Counted from the first letter of the stretch, positions 21,541 to 31,700 are shown. The stretch: 64,000 nucleotides of DNA from Amborella trichopoda (GCF_000471905.2 NW_006494789.1:7922238-7986237), one strand, 5' to 3'. Numbers and translations: made by a program. The notes: a model not told the origin generated them from the letters alone.

Positions 21541-21744
21541 TGATAAGAAATATTTGTTTTGAGAAGAATAAATGTATTTTCTACGTATCAATTGGAGGGA
21601 AATACATAAATATATATAGAGAAGTTACATTACTTTCTCCATAAATTTGAGAGATAAATCTAGAGAAATAAAATATACGATTTTCTCCATGAATTTGGTA
21701 GGTAAATTTGGAAAGATAAAATTGACTTTTGACTAAGTCTAATA
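21541..21744 (-). repeat. 3' LTR of the minus-strand copia element
   Basis: A 204-bp LTR matching the 5' LTR at 28218-28458, with two internal units of the TTTTCTCCATGAATTTG type against three in the 5' LTR. The purine tract (21745-21760 on the minus strand) abuts it. Confidence 0.9.
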
Positions 21745-21944
21745 CTCCCCTCAAGTTGGAGCGTGGAGGTTCTTAATGCCCAATTTGACAAGTAGGAATC
21801 TGAAATTTTCTCGACCCAACGCCTCAGTAAAGATATCAGCTACCTGGTGTGAAGAACCAACAAAACATGGTTGAATAAGTCCTTGTTGAAGCTTTTCTCA
21901 TACAAGATGGCAGTCCAATTCTATGTGCTTGATGCATTAATGAT

Positions 21945-22482
21945 GGACTGGATTAGCCGCAATATGAAGGGCCGTTTGGTTGTCACAATAAAGAGTCAAA
22001 AGCTCATTATGAGAAATGCCAAGATCTTGAAGTAAAAAATTGAGCTATTGAAGCTCACAAGAAACTGATGCCATGGACCTAACTCGGCCTCTGCAGATGT
22101 ACGTGAAACTATGCTTTGTTTCTTGGTTTTCCAAGAAATTGGAAAGGTGCCGAGGAAAGTGCAGTATCCCGTAGTAGACTTACGAGTCATCGGACAACTG
22201 GCCCAATCAGAATCACAATAAGTTGTGACATGAAGTGAGCTGAAAGCAGATAATAGAATACCTTGGCCAAGACTACCTTTGAGATATATAAGTAATTTGA
22301 GGGCAGCATCCATGTACGGTTTGAGAGGGGTGTTTCATGATTTGACGGAGAATGTGAGCTGAAAACACAATATTTGACCTTGTTATCGTCAGATAAATGA
22401 GCTTGCCCACAAGTCGACGATATGGAGAAGGATTGTCAGGCAATTCACCGTTTGAATTGTTAAGTTTTAAATGTTGTTCCAT
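21945..22482 (-). pseudogene. copia RT C-terminus and RNase H remnant
   Basis: On the minus strand the frame first gives 'PYRRLVGKLIYLTITRSNI' and 'HPSQTVHG' (about 22330-22430), the connection region of copia pol. It then gives '[19 protein letters not shown]', '[20 protein letters not shown]', and '[18 protein letters not shown]' (about 22070-22310), the RNase H domain. The first catalytic Asp is present in YCDSDWA. After SAEAE a frame change truncates the product; the downstream RNase H blocks are only traceable in other frames. The domain would digest RNA in the RNA-DNA hybrid during replication. Confidence 0.88.
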
Positions 22483-23230
22483 TGGTAAGTGACTAGGGCG
22501 TGCTCCAAGAAGTCCTACTTTGTCAAGTATATCTAAAGTATGTTTTCTCTATCTGAGATAAATACCCTTAAGTGAATGAGCTTCTTCAATCCCTAGTAAA
22601 TATTTTAGGGGACCAAGTTCTTTGATATGAAACTTACTATGTAAATATTGCTTAATAGTCTCAATAGAATCAACATCATTACCGGTGATTATAATATCAT
22701 TGACATATACAAGAATAAACACAGAGTGGGACCCTGAAATCATGCTGAATAGTATCCAATTTTGTGTAAAGCAAAGGAACTTAGCAAACCAATTTCTTGA
22801 TGCTTGCTTCAGGCCATATAAAGATTTATTTAAACAACAAACTTTGAGCTCCCCCTATCTGGAAAAATCGAAAGAAATCTTCATATAGACTTCCTTTGCA
22901 AGGTCCCCATATAAGAAGGCGTTATGACCATCGAGTTGTTCAACACACCATCCCGTTATAAAGGCTAGAACAAGAAAGCAACAGACCATGACCAATTTTG
23001 CCACTGGGGCAAATGTCTCGTGATAGTCGAGGCCTTCCATTTGAGTATAGCCCTTAATGACTAGATGGGCTTTATACCGTTCAACACTTCCATCCGCATG
23101 GTATTTAACCTTGTAGATCCACTTACAGCCAATGGCCTATTTGCCAGGTGGGTGAGAGGTAAGGGTCCAAGTATGATTATCTTCAAGTGCTTTAATCTCC
23201 TTGGCCATTGCCTCTCGCCATTCCGGGACT
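22483..23230 (-). pseudogene. copia reverse transcriptase remnant
   Basis: From right to left on the minus strand: 'EWREAMAKEIKALEDNHTW' (about 23170-23225), 'IGCKWIYKVKYHADGSVERY', 'GLDYHETFAPVAKL' (about 23000-23040), 'EQLDGHNAFLYGDL' (about 22900-22945, where the family has D-V-x-N-A-F-L-x-G-D-L). After a frame change comes 'FILVYVNDIIITGND' and 'KELGPLKYLLGIE' (about 22590-22720). The catalytic YVDD is YVND (codons 22697-22708), which by itself should abolish polymerase activity. At least two further frameshifts and stops are present. Confidence 0.9.
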
Positions 23231-23789
23231 TGCACAACCTAGGAGAAGGTAGAAGGTTCAGGAATAGTCTAGATAGTTACAGTGTATGTTGTCGAAGGAG
23301 ACGGTGTGGATTGGGTGCGAAAGAAAAGTTGGAAAAATGAACAATAATAGTCCTTAAGATGGGCATGTGGTTTATGGGCTCTAGTGGACTTGCGAGGTCG
23401 GTCTTGGATATTATTAGTGGGTAAATGAGAATTGGAGGGCTCGGTGGGTGGGGTACGTTGGGGTAAAGTGGAAGGGAGGGAAGGTGGTGGGCCATGGTTG
23501 GGGGCAGGTAAAGGTAAGACACGGTTGGGGTTTCTGTCATGGTGTTAGATGTTAGCATATGGAGAAACATGCTCATGAAAAATGACATCGTGACTGGTGT
23601 ACGTCTGATGGGTGGCAATATCAAAGATTCGATAACCTTTTGAGCAAAGGGATAATCAATAAAAAATACCCGATTTCGCACGGTAATCAAATTTGTCACA
23701 GTGATCGAATTTGTCATGGGGATGAATATTATATGCACTACACAAGCAACAAAAAGCACAAAGACTGTTATAGTTGGGTTTAGCATGGG

Positions 23790-24988
23790 ATAAAAGTTTA
23801 TAAGGGGACCGGTTATGCAATAGAGAGGAAGGAATGCAGTTTATTATATACGCAACTGTGAAGACACAATCTCCCCAAAATTCAAGGGAAAGATTTTCCT
23901 GAAACCATAAGCCTGTGCAACTTCAAGTAAGTGACAGTGTTTACGTTCCACTACACCATTTTGTTGTGGTGTAGCAACACAACTGTGTTGGTATTAATTC
24001 TTTGATTTTGAAGAAATGATTGCATAGCTTTAGAGAAATATTCACTCCCATTATTAGAACGAACAATTTGAATTTGGGAGTGAAATGAGATTTTAACGAG
24101 AGCAATAAACATTTTCAAATAAAAATTAACTTGAGATTTGTGCTACATGAGATATGTCCAAGTAGCGCGTGAGCAATCATTGACTATAGTAAGAAAAAAT
24201 TTAGCACCACAAAGAGAAGGAACAAAATATCCTCCCCAAATGTCTATATGAATCAAACAAAATGGAGCATTGTGAGTAATGGTACTTAAAGGAAAATGTG
24301 ATCTAGTTTGTTTTGCAAGGGGACATACATCACACAATGTATTCTTGGAAACTAAAATATAAGGAAAACTAGAAGCAACATGATGAAGGCAAGAAGAGGA
24401 AATATGTCCTAAACAACAATGCCACAAATCCATAGTTAGGGAAGTAGTGGTCAAGGCTACGGGTATGAGTGGTCGTTGGAGGAGGTATAATCCACCTTGT
24501 TCTATACCCAATCCAATCGTCGTCTTCGAGGGCATGTCCTGCAAGATACATGAGTTAGGGAAAAAAGTTATGGAACAATTGAGATTCTTTGTGAGTTGAC
24601 TCACGAGTAAAAGATTTTTCTTGAATGAAGGAATACAAAGAACATCATGTAAGGCCAAAGAAGGGGACATATTTAATGAGCCAACATGAGAAATGTTGGT
24701 GTGTTGTCCATTCAGTAAAAGAATAGGTTTAGATAAAGCAAGAGGGGTAGACTGCAATAGTAATGAAATATCACTAATCATATGATCAGTAGCACCACTA
24801 TCGATAATCCAATAAGGAGAAGAGACATTAAAGGAAATATGGTGCTTACCAGAAAGATTGGCTGAAGGATTGGAGCTACCTGGGGTAAAAAGATAGAGAA
24901 GTATATGGTATTGTTCAGACGTGAAAGGCATGGACTGAGTGGAGGAGGTATCATGGCCAAAAGTGGGTGTGTTGCCTAGCAGGCCCAC
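23790..24988 (-). pseudogene. copia protease-integrase region remnant
   Basis: An open stretch of about 280 codons on the minus strand (24988-24143) contains the aspartic protease motif 'WIIDSGATDHM' (about 24770-24810), the GAG-pre-integrase zinc region 'LWHCCLGHIS' with 'CDVCPLAKQTRSHFP', and the integrase core start 'HIDIWGG'. The motif 'FFLTIVNDCSRATWTYL' (about 24147-24195) has Asn where the family has Asp. After a frame change the core continues as 'IVRSNNGSEYF' (about 24040-24075; Asp to Asn at the second catalytic position), '[15 protein letters not shown]'-like sequence in broken form (about 23930-23970), and a short C-terminus. The region 23277-23786 is the poorly conserved linker to RT. 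Confidence 0.88.
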
Positions 24989-24999
24989 ATTGGAAGGTG

Positions 25000-25747
25000 C
25001 TTGAGCAGTTGCAGCTAGCGAGAAAGTCTAACGTTGTGGTTGAAAAGGAGGATGTTGCTACTGTTGTTGACGTCCACCTCGTTGTTGCTGCCTGTTATTA
25101 CCTCTTTTGGAAAACCATTGAATAACCAATAGTTTTGGACAAGGTGATTATCATGCCCTGTGTTGAAGAAGGTTGAGTGATAGGAATGCTCTTGTGAGCA
25201 GCAGCCAAAGCAGATCTCTCAACCAATGTTTTGGTTGAACATGCAGATTGCACTATCTTTCCTCCTGCAGCGGTAGATTGTAAGCTTTGTTTACTGGCGG
25301 CAAAGGATCCATGAGAAGGATCTGGCTACAAATCGAGTGGTATGAGTCGTTAAGACCTATAAGAAATTGCATCAATCGCTGTTGGTTCTCAAAGAAGTGG
25401 TAGATTTGGAGGCACCACAGGAATATGGTGGAATAGTAGAGATAGAAGAAAACTTATCCCAGTAGGACTTGAGCTTACTAAAGTATGTGAGAATTGAAGA
25501 ATTGTCTTACTGTAGAGTGTCAATTAAAAAATTCTCGGTGCTTGGCTTTGGGAGAATTGTTCTCGCAGTTCAACCCAAACATCATGTACTAAAATACCAT
25601 TGTTGATCATGTCAGAAATGTCTCCAGAGACAACATTAAATAACCAACACATGACCATATCATTGGCCCTATCCCAATCGTTGAACATAGAAGAATCCAC
25701 AACAGGTCGATGGAGAGAACCATCTATGAAACCCAATTTGTTTTTTG
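25000..25747 (-). pseudogene. copia gag, C-terminal part
   Basis: Continues the gag begun at 27517 after the hAT-like insertion. The minus strand shows 'KLGFIDGSLHRPVVD', 'WDRANDMVMCWLFNVVSGD' and 'VWVELREQFSQSQAPRIF' (25524-25736), matching the UBN2-type gag of plant copia elements. Further on, 'SILTYFSKLKSYWDKFSS' (about 25430-25500) appears in another frame. Gag forms the particle shell. The C-terminal zinc-knuckle area (25000-25300) is too decayed to read. Several stops. Confidence 0.85.
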
Positions 25748-26465
25748 CAGTGATTTAAAAAACGGATTGGTGCCCCGGATCGGGCACTTCAAAAACCCAT
25801 CCGGATCAGTGAATCGGCAATCCGAATAGGGAATCGCCCAACTCGATAGAATTAAGCTCTAAAAAAATCCAAAAAAAGTATTAAAATTAATTATAAATGT
25901 TGTCTTTTAGGAATCCAATAAGAAATGAGGGTACTCCAATATTAACTTTCATTTTTTTCATCAATTTGTGAATATTGATATGTTTTTTCTCTGTATAAAC
26001 TTATGTAACCATTAAATTTACATCACGCATAAGACAAATCATATAATTATCATGGATAAAATATATAATCATACATGGACTACTATAAAGAGTAGATTTA
26101 ATCGATAAAAAATGGCAATCAAAATCTCAAATTGGCGGAAAGAACCTAATGCCCTAAAAATACCCAAATTATTACAAACTAACTAACTATAATCCAAATT
26201 TATTACAACCTAACTAACTATAATGTTATATGCTGAAATTAAAATTGTTGGTTTAAGTTTATAATTATTTTATTATTCAAATAATAACAAATCTAAAATA
26301 TTTTGTAATACGATTTAATTTAAAATGTATTATTGAGAATTGTAAAAAAGATAATAAATTACATGATTTATAATGCAAAAGTTAATAAATAAAATAAAAA
26401 TTTGGTTAGAAATTATTAGAATGCATACCAATTTTCGAAAGAACACCTTAATTTTTCAAAATTTT

Positions 26466-26735
26466 AATTTTTTAGATTTCTAGAATAAATTTAGTAAAAT
26501 AGATTGTTAATAGAAAGAGAGAGATTTCAAATGGAATAATTTTATTTAAATATAATAATTTTTTAGATTTATAGAATAAATTTAGTAAAAAAGATTGTTA
26601 ATAGAAAGAGAGAGATTTCAGAAAAATAAATTTTTTTAAAAAAGATTTATTTTCCGCTTATTTATAATTTTTTAGATTTATAGAATAAATTTAGTAGAAA
26701 AGATTGTTAATAGAAAGAGAGAGATTTAAAACAAA
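26466..26735 (+). repeat. three direct repeats inside the hAT-like element
   Basis: Copies start at 26466, 26557 and 26666. Each contains AATTTTTTAGATTT, then AGAATAAATTTAGTA and GATTGTTAATAGAAAGAGAG. Spacers between them are AT-rich and differ. Confidence 0.9.
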
Positions 26736-26799
26736 AAAAAAAAAATTTAAAAAAAATTATTTTTTGCTTATTGTTATTGTCAACAAAAATAAAATAAAA

Positions 26800-26874
26800 T
26801 GTGTCCAGGCAGAATCAAACTTGAGACATGAAGGCTTAACGTGGACGTGATAACTACTCCGCCACATCAACACA
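26800..26874 (-). tRNA. tRNA-like sequence (pseudo-tRNA)
   Basis: Seventy-five nucleotides on the minus strand look like a decayed tRNA. The ends TGTGT and ACACA can form most of an acceptor stem. GTGG and TCAC form a D stem around GGAGTAGTTA, which fits an A box (TGGCGGAGTAG). A weak B box AGTTTGATTC follows. The D-arm region resembles plant tRNA-Val. The anticodon stem does not pair and the B box deviates, so it is probably inactive. It could also be the head of a SINE, or chance. Confidence 0.4.
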
Positions 26875-27310
26875 AGTGTAATTGTTTTTTACATTAATAA
26901 TACTTATCCAAATTTTGTCGTAATTTAATGCACCGTTGGAATTATCCTATATCCAAAAACGAGCTTTAGTTTTGCTTCTATAAATTGTTTTGTAAGTTCC
27001 TTGAGATTTACGCTCGTGTGCCCGAGGTTGCCATCCACGTACGACCGTGGGTGACGGAGGTCTTCCATGTATGAACTATGGAAAATCGGTATTTTGCCAC
27101 GTGTTAACTCGTTATGTGACTCGCCATGTGAAGTCATACGGGCGACTTTCACCCTTGTATGACGTCATACAAGCCGTTCACTGTGTAGAAGCAGTCAATT
27201 CATTCTAGAACCGGGCGGTTCCTGGTTTTACACTGAAATCGGCATGGGGTAACCGATTCCCGTGCCGACTCGGGCGAGTCTGTCACGACTTGTCGATTTT
27301 TAAATCACTG

Positions 27311-27517
27311 GTTTTTGGCATTCAAAGCCATACGCATAGCACGCGACCAGTTGTAATAGTTGTCGCCAGTAAGAACTTTGGAGACACGAACAGTCCCAGG
27401 ACTATCCGTATGGTGAATGTATTATGGAGAAGATGAATAAGCATCCGTAGAGATTCCAGAAAGAACATTAGAAACCCCTATCTCAGAAGAACCCAACGGG
27501 AGAGTGGATTCTATCAT
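27311..27517 (-). pseudogene. copia gag, N-terminal part
   Basis: Starts at the ATG at 27515-27517 on the minus strand and reads MIESTLPLGSSEIG, then, after two in-frame stops, 'IHHTDSPGTVRVSKVLTGDN' and 'YYNWSRAMRMALNAKN', where the hAT-like element interrupts. The 'HHTDSPG…L…G-x-N-Y-x-x-W-S-R-A-M' pattern is the conserved start of plant copia gag. The remainder lies at 25000-25747. Confidence 0.88.
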
Positions 27518-27819
27518 GGAAGTTGAAGAGGAAGGAGAGCAGAGAAATTCGGTTTTTAGAGAGAAAAAGAGAAATTTGTTTTTTTAGAGAGAGAAAGAGA
27601 TTGGTTTTTTTTATAGAATAAAATATTGGGATTTTTAGTGAGAGAATGAGTTTTAGGGAAAAAAAATTTGGGTTTTTAGGGAGAGATAATGGATTTTTTT
27701 TAGACAGACGAAGGTGTATCAAGTTTGACTTGGAGAGAGGCTCTTTGAGAGAGAAATTTTGTAGTACAGGATTTTCTTCGAACTTTGGCGGCATTGGAGG
27801 TGATGCACCAAAAAGGGGC
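27518..27819. other. copia leader, unassigned part
   Basis: Untranslated leader between the gag start and the Fes1 fragment. It is GA-rich on the plus strand, with repeated GGTTTTTAGAGAGA-type units. No gene. Confidence 0.5.
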
Positions 27820-28135
27820 ATGTTACTGAAATGGAGCCTTGCACAAAAGGGCATACCTTGCACAATCAGATAGAACTCGTCTTGCCCGAAATCTTAGTGA
27901 GGAAGATCGGAAATGGTTTATGGAGGCCATGGAAGCCAACACTGCGGATGTTATTAAGAGAATGAAGGAGATCACCCTTGTAATGCAAACTCTTGAGCAA
28001 GTTTTGGAGGCTCAAGGTGTCAATCCTACGAATCTTGAAGTAATGTTGGAAGAGTTACAAGAACATGTCGAAGCCATAGACATGGCCAATGATCTTCACT
28101 CAATTGGTGGTTTGGTTCCCTTGCTTGGTTATTTG
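27820..28135 (+). pseudogene. captured Fes1/HspBP1-type Hsp70 exchange-factor fragment
   Basis: On the plus strand, antisense to the copia element that contains it, the sequence encodes the N-terminal part of a plant Fes1-like protein. It reads 'LLKWSLAQ', then after a frame change 'RTRLARNLSEEDRKWFMEAM', 'VIKRMKEITLVMQT', 'EQVLEAQGVNPTNLE', 'ELQEHVEAIDMANDLHSIGG', ending at LVPLLGYL. Fes1 proteins release ADP from cytosolic Hsp70 through an Armadillo-like fold; only the N-terminus before the main repeats is present here. A 19-nt insertion flanked by CTTGCACA repeats shifts the frame near 27838-27860. Similarity stops sharply at 28135, followed by element leader and the primer binding site. 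The reading is nearly free of lesions downstream of the shift, so capture is fairly recent relative to element decay, or the fragment was conserved for a time. Confidence 0.9.
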
Positions 28136-28205
28136 GGATTGGGTTTAGGGTCTTTGTAGAGGGTCCGCAAAAAAAATCAAGTTTAGAATGAGAGAGTGAA
28201 ACCTT

Positions 28206-28217
28206 CATTTGATACCA
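28206..28217 (-). promoter_or_regulatory. primer binding site (initiator Met-tRNA)
   Basis: On the minus strand TGGTATCAAATG directly follows the LTR end TTATCA. The first eight bases match the initiator Met-tRNA complement used by most plant copia elements; the rest has decayed. Confidence 0.8.
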
Positions 28218-28458
28218 TGATAAGAAATATTTGTTTTGAGAAGAATGAATGTATTTTCTACGTATCAATTGAAGGGAAATACAAAAATATATATAGAGAA
28301 GTTACATGATTTTCTCCATGAATTTGGGAGATAAATCTGGAGAGATAAAATACACTATTTTTTCCAAGAATTTAGGAGACAAATTTGGAGAGATAAAATA
28401 CATTATTTTCTCCATGAATTTGGGAGGTAAATCTGGAGAGATAAAATTGACTTTTGAC
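28218..28458 (-). repeat. 5' LTR of the copia element, truncated by the gap
   Basis: Matches the 3' LTRs at 20921 and 21541. It holds three tandem units of about 55 bp containing TTTTCTCCATGAATTTGGGA, where the 3' LTRs have two. The outer end is lost in the run of N. Confidence 0.9.
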
Positions 28459-28998
28459 NNNNNNNNNNNNNNNNNNNNNNNNNNNNNNNNNNNNNNNNNN
28501 NNNNNNNNNNNNNNNNNNNNNNNNNNNNNNNNNNNNNNNNNNNNNNNNNNNNNNNNNNNNNNNNNNNNNNNNNNNNNNNNNNNNNNNNNNNNNNNNNNNN
28601 NNNNNNNNNNNNNNNNNNNNNNNNNNNNNNNNNNNNNNNNNNNNNNNNNNNNNNNNNNNNNNNNNNNNNNNNNNNNNNNNNNNNNNNNNNNNNNNNNNNN
28701 NNNNNNNNNNNNNNNNNNNNNNNNNNNNNNNNNNNNNNNNNNNNNNNNNNNNNNNNNNNNNNNNNNNNNNNNNNNNNNNNNNNNNNNNNNNNNNNNNNNN
28801 NNNNNNNNNNNNNNNNNNNNNNNNNNNNNNNNNNNNNNNNNNNNNNNNNNNNNNNNNNNNNNNNNNNNNNNNNNNNNNNNNNNNNNNNNNNNNNNNNNNN
28901 NNNNNNNNNNNNNNNNNNNNNNNNNNNNNNNNNNNNNNNNNNNNNNNNNNNNNNNNNNNNNNNNNNNNNNNNNNNNNNNNNNNNNNNNNNNNNNNNNN
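28459..28998. other. assembly gap (540 N)
   Basis: Unresolved bases. The gap hides the outer end of the copia 5' LTR and its target duplication, and probably the left end of the next element. Confidence 1.
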
Positions 28999-29636
28999 AT
29001 AAATTCGTCCCAATCGATTCGGATCTTGAATCAACGATTCCCAATCAATATCATGAGGCATTTAATTGATAGTACAAATATAAGCATGTGTGCCCTTATC
29101 CTTAACGGAGAAATGGAGATGAACAATGTGTGCCCTATTTCCTTGCATAGAAATGGGAATGCAATTTCTCCTAGGATTTGTCAAGAGTCAATTGTCCCTT
29201 CGAAAAAAATGGAGAAATGCTAGATTGCAAAATAGCACAACACGAAAGAAAAATACTTCTTGGATCTTTCCTTTACCATTATATCGACATTTTCAATATC
29301 CATTAAGAAGTAGTGTTATTAGGATTAGAATGACCATTGAACCGATTATTAGTTTGGTCTAGTTAAAACTGATCCAACCACTGGTCAAATAAATTGGCGC
29401 AGATGTTAAAAAAGAACAAAAAATGAATATAATAACTTAAAAATATAAATTGTATTAAAACATTTGTTCAACTTTATTTAGCTGGTCGAACTGGTTAAGA
29501 CCAGTAGGTCCATCTAACCAAACTAGCCAAACATTGATTTTGATAGATTTTGGACCAAACTCAATTTTTACTTTAAACCAGATCAACCAAGGTCCAATCG
29601 ATCAAATCACCAATCAATTTGGTCTTGATAACTATG
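28999..29636. mobile_element. probable hAT-like element, right end only
   Basis: The stretch ends GGTCTTGATAACTATG at 29621-29636, closely like the right end GACTTGCTAACTATG of the hAT-like element at 49354-50270. The inside has no gene but has ATCGATTCGG-type subterminal motifs and a small perfect hairpin ACTGGT-TAAG-ACCAGT (about 29488-29503). The left end would lie in the gap. Confidence 0.4.
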
Positions 29637-30185
29637 CTCAAAGGAATGTGAGGTGACTTTAGGGCAAGGAATAACAGTTGTGCAACTCCCAACTGTCCCA
29701 AATCTTAAAAGCTAGGTGCCCTTTTCAGCATTAATGCCGACTTCAGGGGGTTTTGAAAAAATTGAAATGGTCTTTTATTGAGTGTGGCCAAAAAAAGAGA
29801 GAAAAAGAGCGCATATTGAGTGTGAGGGAAAGATTGTGGTTGAGCACACAATAATAGAGCAAACAAAAATTTCATGCAAAACACCCTTGACAGTTTTAAA
29901 AGTTCTTAAGAGAACTTCAACCAAAAGTAGGAAAAGACACCTCGAAGATCCCGAGTAGATTTAAGGCTAGATCTAGCCAACGACATGCTATGTGTCACTG
30001 AGTTGTCTACCTTTAGAGATACGACACACATCACCAAAAGCAATAGCTCTGAATTTTCTAGTTTTTTCTATTTCCATGTTTGAGACTCCATATTGCTCTC
30101 TACAAGTCAAAAACAACCATTTGTATGTGTTCACAATGTTTTGGTCTCTTGTTGTTAAATGCTCTCTTCAGACAGTCTTTTGACG
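29637..30185. other. unannotated spacer
   Basis: No supported coding frame or structured repeat. Confidence 0.45.
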
Positions 30186-31310
30186 ATATTCTTCTTAGAT
30201 ATGTGGACGTGCAAGAAGAAAATAAGGTGCTGGAAGAAGTACGCTCCGGCATCTGTGGATTGCATCAGTCTGGCCCAAAACGCTATGAACAAATATGCAG
30301 ATTGGGGTATTATTGGCCTTCGATGGCTACTTATTCCTTAAACTATGCCAAGAAGTGTCAAGTGGGACAAATACACTTGAGCCTTGTTCATCAGCCTCCA
30401 GAGCCCATACACCCTACAGTGGCGTCATGGCCCTTCTCATAATGGGGTATGGACATTATAGGCCTACTAACCCTCCTTTAGCAATGGGTCATGTCTTTAT
30501 TCTAGTTGCAACAGATTATTTCTCCAAGTGGGCTGAAGCGGTCCCCCTCAAGCAAGTTCCTAAGACCACGATAGCTAATTTCGTGCGACATTGCATCATA
30601 TACCGGTTTGGAGTGCCTGGCTGGATTATATCTGACAACGACCCTTAGTTCATAAGTCATCACATTGATCGCTTGGTTGACCAGTTTGGTTTCGAGTGGA
30701 AGTACTCAACTATGTACCACCCTTGAGCCAATGGATTAGCTGAGGCTTCTATAAGACCCTGTGCAATGTTTTAAGGAAATTGGTATCAAAGACAAAGAAG
30801 AAATGGTATGAGAAGCTTCCTAAAGCCTTATGGGCCTATCGGACTACCACGCGAAATGCCACCGATTCCACTCCTTATTCCCTAGTCTATGGGGGTGAAG
30901 TAGTTTTACCCCTTGAAATTCAACTCCCCTCACTGTGTGTCACCATCCATCAAGGACTGACCGAAGTTGAGAGGGTCAAGCTTCATTATCAAGAATTAGA
31001 TACGCTCGATGAAAAGAGGTTAGAAGCTCAGTAGAACCTCGAACTCAACCAGGGAAGAATGAAGAGGGCCTTTGACAAGTCAGTTAAAGTCTGCTCATTC
31101 TCCCGTGGGGATCTGGTTCTTGCAGTCAAGAGGCCAATTGTTATGCATGGGCGGTGCAAAGGGAAGTTTGAACCTAAGTGAGAAGGTCCCTTTATAGTAA
31201 TAAAGGTCTCGCCAAATGGAGCTTACATACTGGCACATGTTGATGGAGAGGAGGCAATGCCCCTTATCAATGGGCGATACCCAAGGAAACAATATCCATG
31301 AAACATACTA
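30186..31310 (+). pseudogene. Tat-type Ty3/gypsy integrase region remnant
   Basis: Integrase inserts element DNA into the chromosome. The first block, 'VLEEVRSGICGLHQSG' with 'RLGYYWPSM' and 'KKCQVGQ' (about 30230-30365), is the HHCC-type zinc region with decayed residues. The core shows 'ILVATDYFSKWAEAVPLKQV' (about 30500-30560), 'GVPGWIISDNDP' (about 30610-30648), and the region with the third acid at 'ANGLAEASI' (about 30727-30755). Then come 'LWAYRTTTRNATDSTPYSLV' (about 30828-30890), 'VVLPLEIQLPSL' and 'LDEKRLEAQ', and the C-terminal 'GPFIVIKVSPNGAYILAHVD', ending near 31290. These match Tat/Ogre-lineage elements. At least four stops or frame changes. Upstream RT is absent. Confidence 0.9.
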
Positions 31311-31469
31311 AAAAAGACTCAATGTGCAACAAGAAAGAGTTAAAAATATGGCAAAAATAAGACGAGCAAGACAATTCAAACATGGTTTAATTTTTTTTTT
31401 ATTGCATTAGAAGGAGTTACAAGCAAGAAGCCCATTATTAGGGAGGTTACAAATCTATCATGCAGTATT

Positions 31470-31700
31470 TCTCTCGCATCAGAAGAAAAGAGAGTAACTA
31501 CGTAAGAATGTCGCTCTTGTATATGATGAAAAGAAGACGGTCGACCCCAAGCATCGCTCTTGCATCTGAAGAAAAGAAAGCAGTTGACCCCCAACATTGC
31601 CCTTGCATCTGAGGAAAAGAAAGCAGATCCTCAGCATTGCTCTTGCATTTGACGAAAAGAAGATGGTTACAAGCTAAAAAGCCGCTCTTGCATCAGGAGG
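31470..31700 (+). repeat. about 47-bp tandem repeats, five units
   Basis: Recurring core GCTCTTGCATCTGAAGAAAA followed by GAAAGCAG or a variant, with 'CAGCATTG'-type spacers. Confidence 0.8.

Larger units (their letters stand above)
20705..21944 (+). repeat. 620-bp tandem duplication including the copia 3' LTR
   Basis: Units 20705-21324 and 21325-21944 are direct copies, about 98% alike by eye (roughly a dozen differences). Each unit contains flanking DNA, a whole LTR and the start of the element interior. At the junction both ends share GGAC (21325-21328 and 21945-21948), consistent with microhomology or unequal exchange. Confidence 0.93.
25748..27310. mobile_element. hAT-like non-autonomous element inserted in gag
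   Basis: A 1563-bp insertion with inverted ends CAGTGATTTAAAAA (14 bp, perfect for the first 14 positions). It is flanked by GTTTTTTG (25740-25747) and GTTTTTGG (27311-27318), an 8-bp target duplication with one mismatch. Removing it rejoins the gag codons A-L-N-A-K-N-K-L-G in frame. An 8-bp duplication and CAG-starting short inverted ends are hAT features. No transposase frame is present. Subterminal parts have GATTCGG/CCGAATC-like motifs. The middle is very AT-rich with three direct repeats and a tRNA-like sequence. Confidence 0.85.
21541..28458 (-). mobile_element. Ty1/copia retrotransposon, complete layout, degenerate
   Basis: Read on the minus strand from the right: 5' LTR (28218-28458, its outer edge lost in the assembly gap), a primer binding site TGGTATCA matching initiator Met-tRNA, a leader carrying an antisense Fes1 fragment, gag (27517-25000, split by a hAT-like insertion), protease, integrase, reverse transcriptase, RNase H, purine tract and 3' LTR. 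The order protease-integrase-RT-RNase H is diagnostic of copia. All coding parts contain stops or frameshifts. Three catalytic-type aspartates read as asparagine. A second 3' LTR lies further out because of the 620-bp duplication. Confidence 0.93.

Noticed and set aside
23277..23786. A separate 169-codon minus-strand gene
   Set aside because: It occupies the integrase-RT linker position in the copia element and has linker composition.
27839..28159. A functional small Fes1 gene
   Set aside because: Only the N-terminal segment is present, the frame is shifted near its start, and it ends in element leader sequence.
28306..29223. Frames of 182-305 codons around 28459-28998
   Set aside because: They consist of the N gap and are not sequence.
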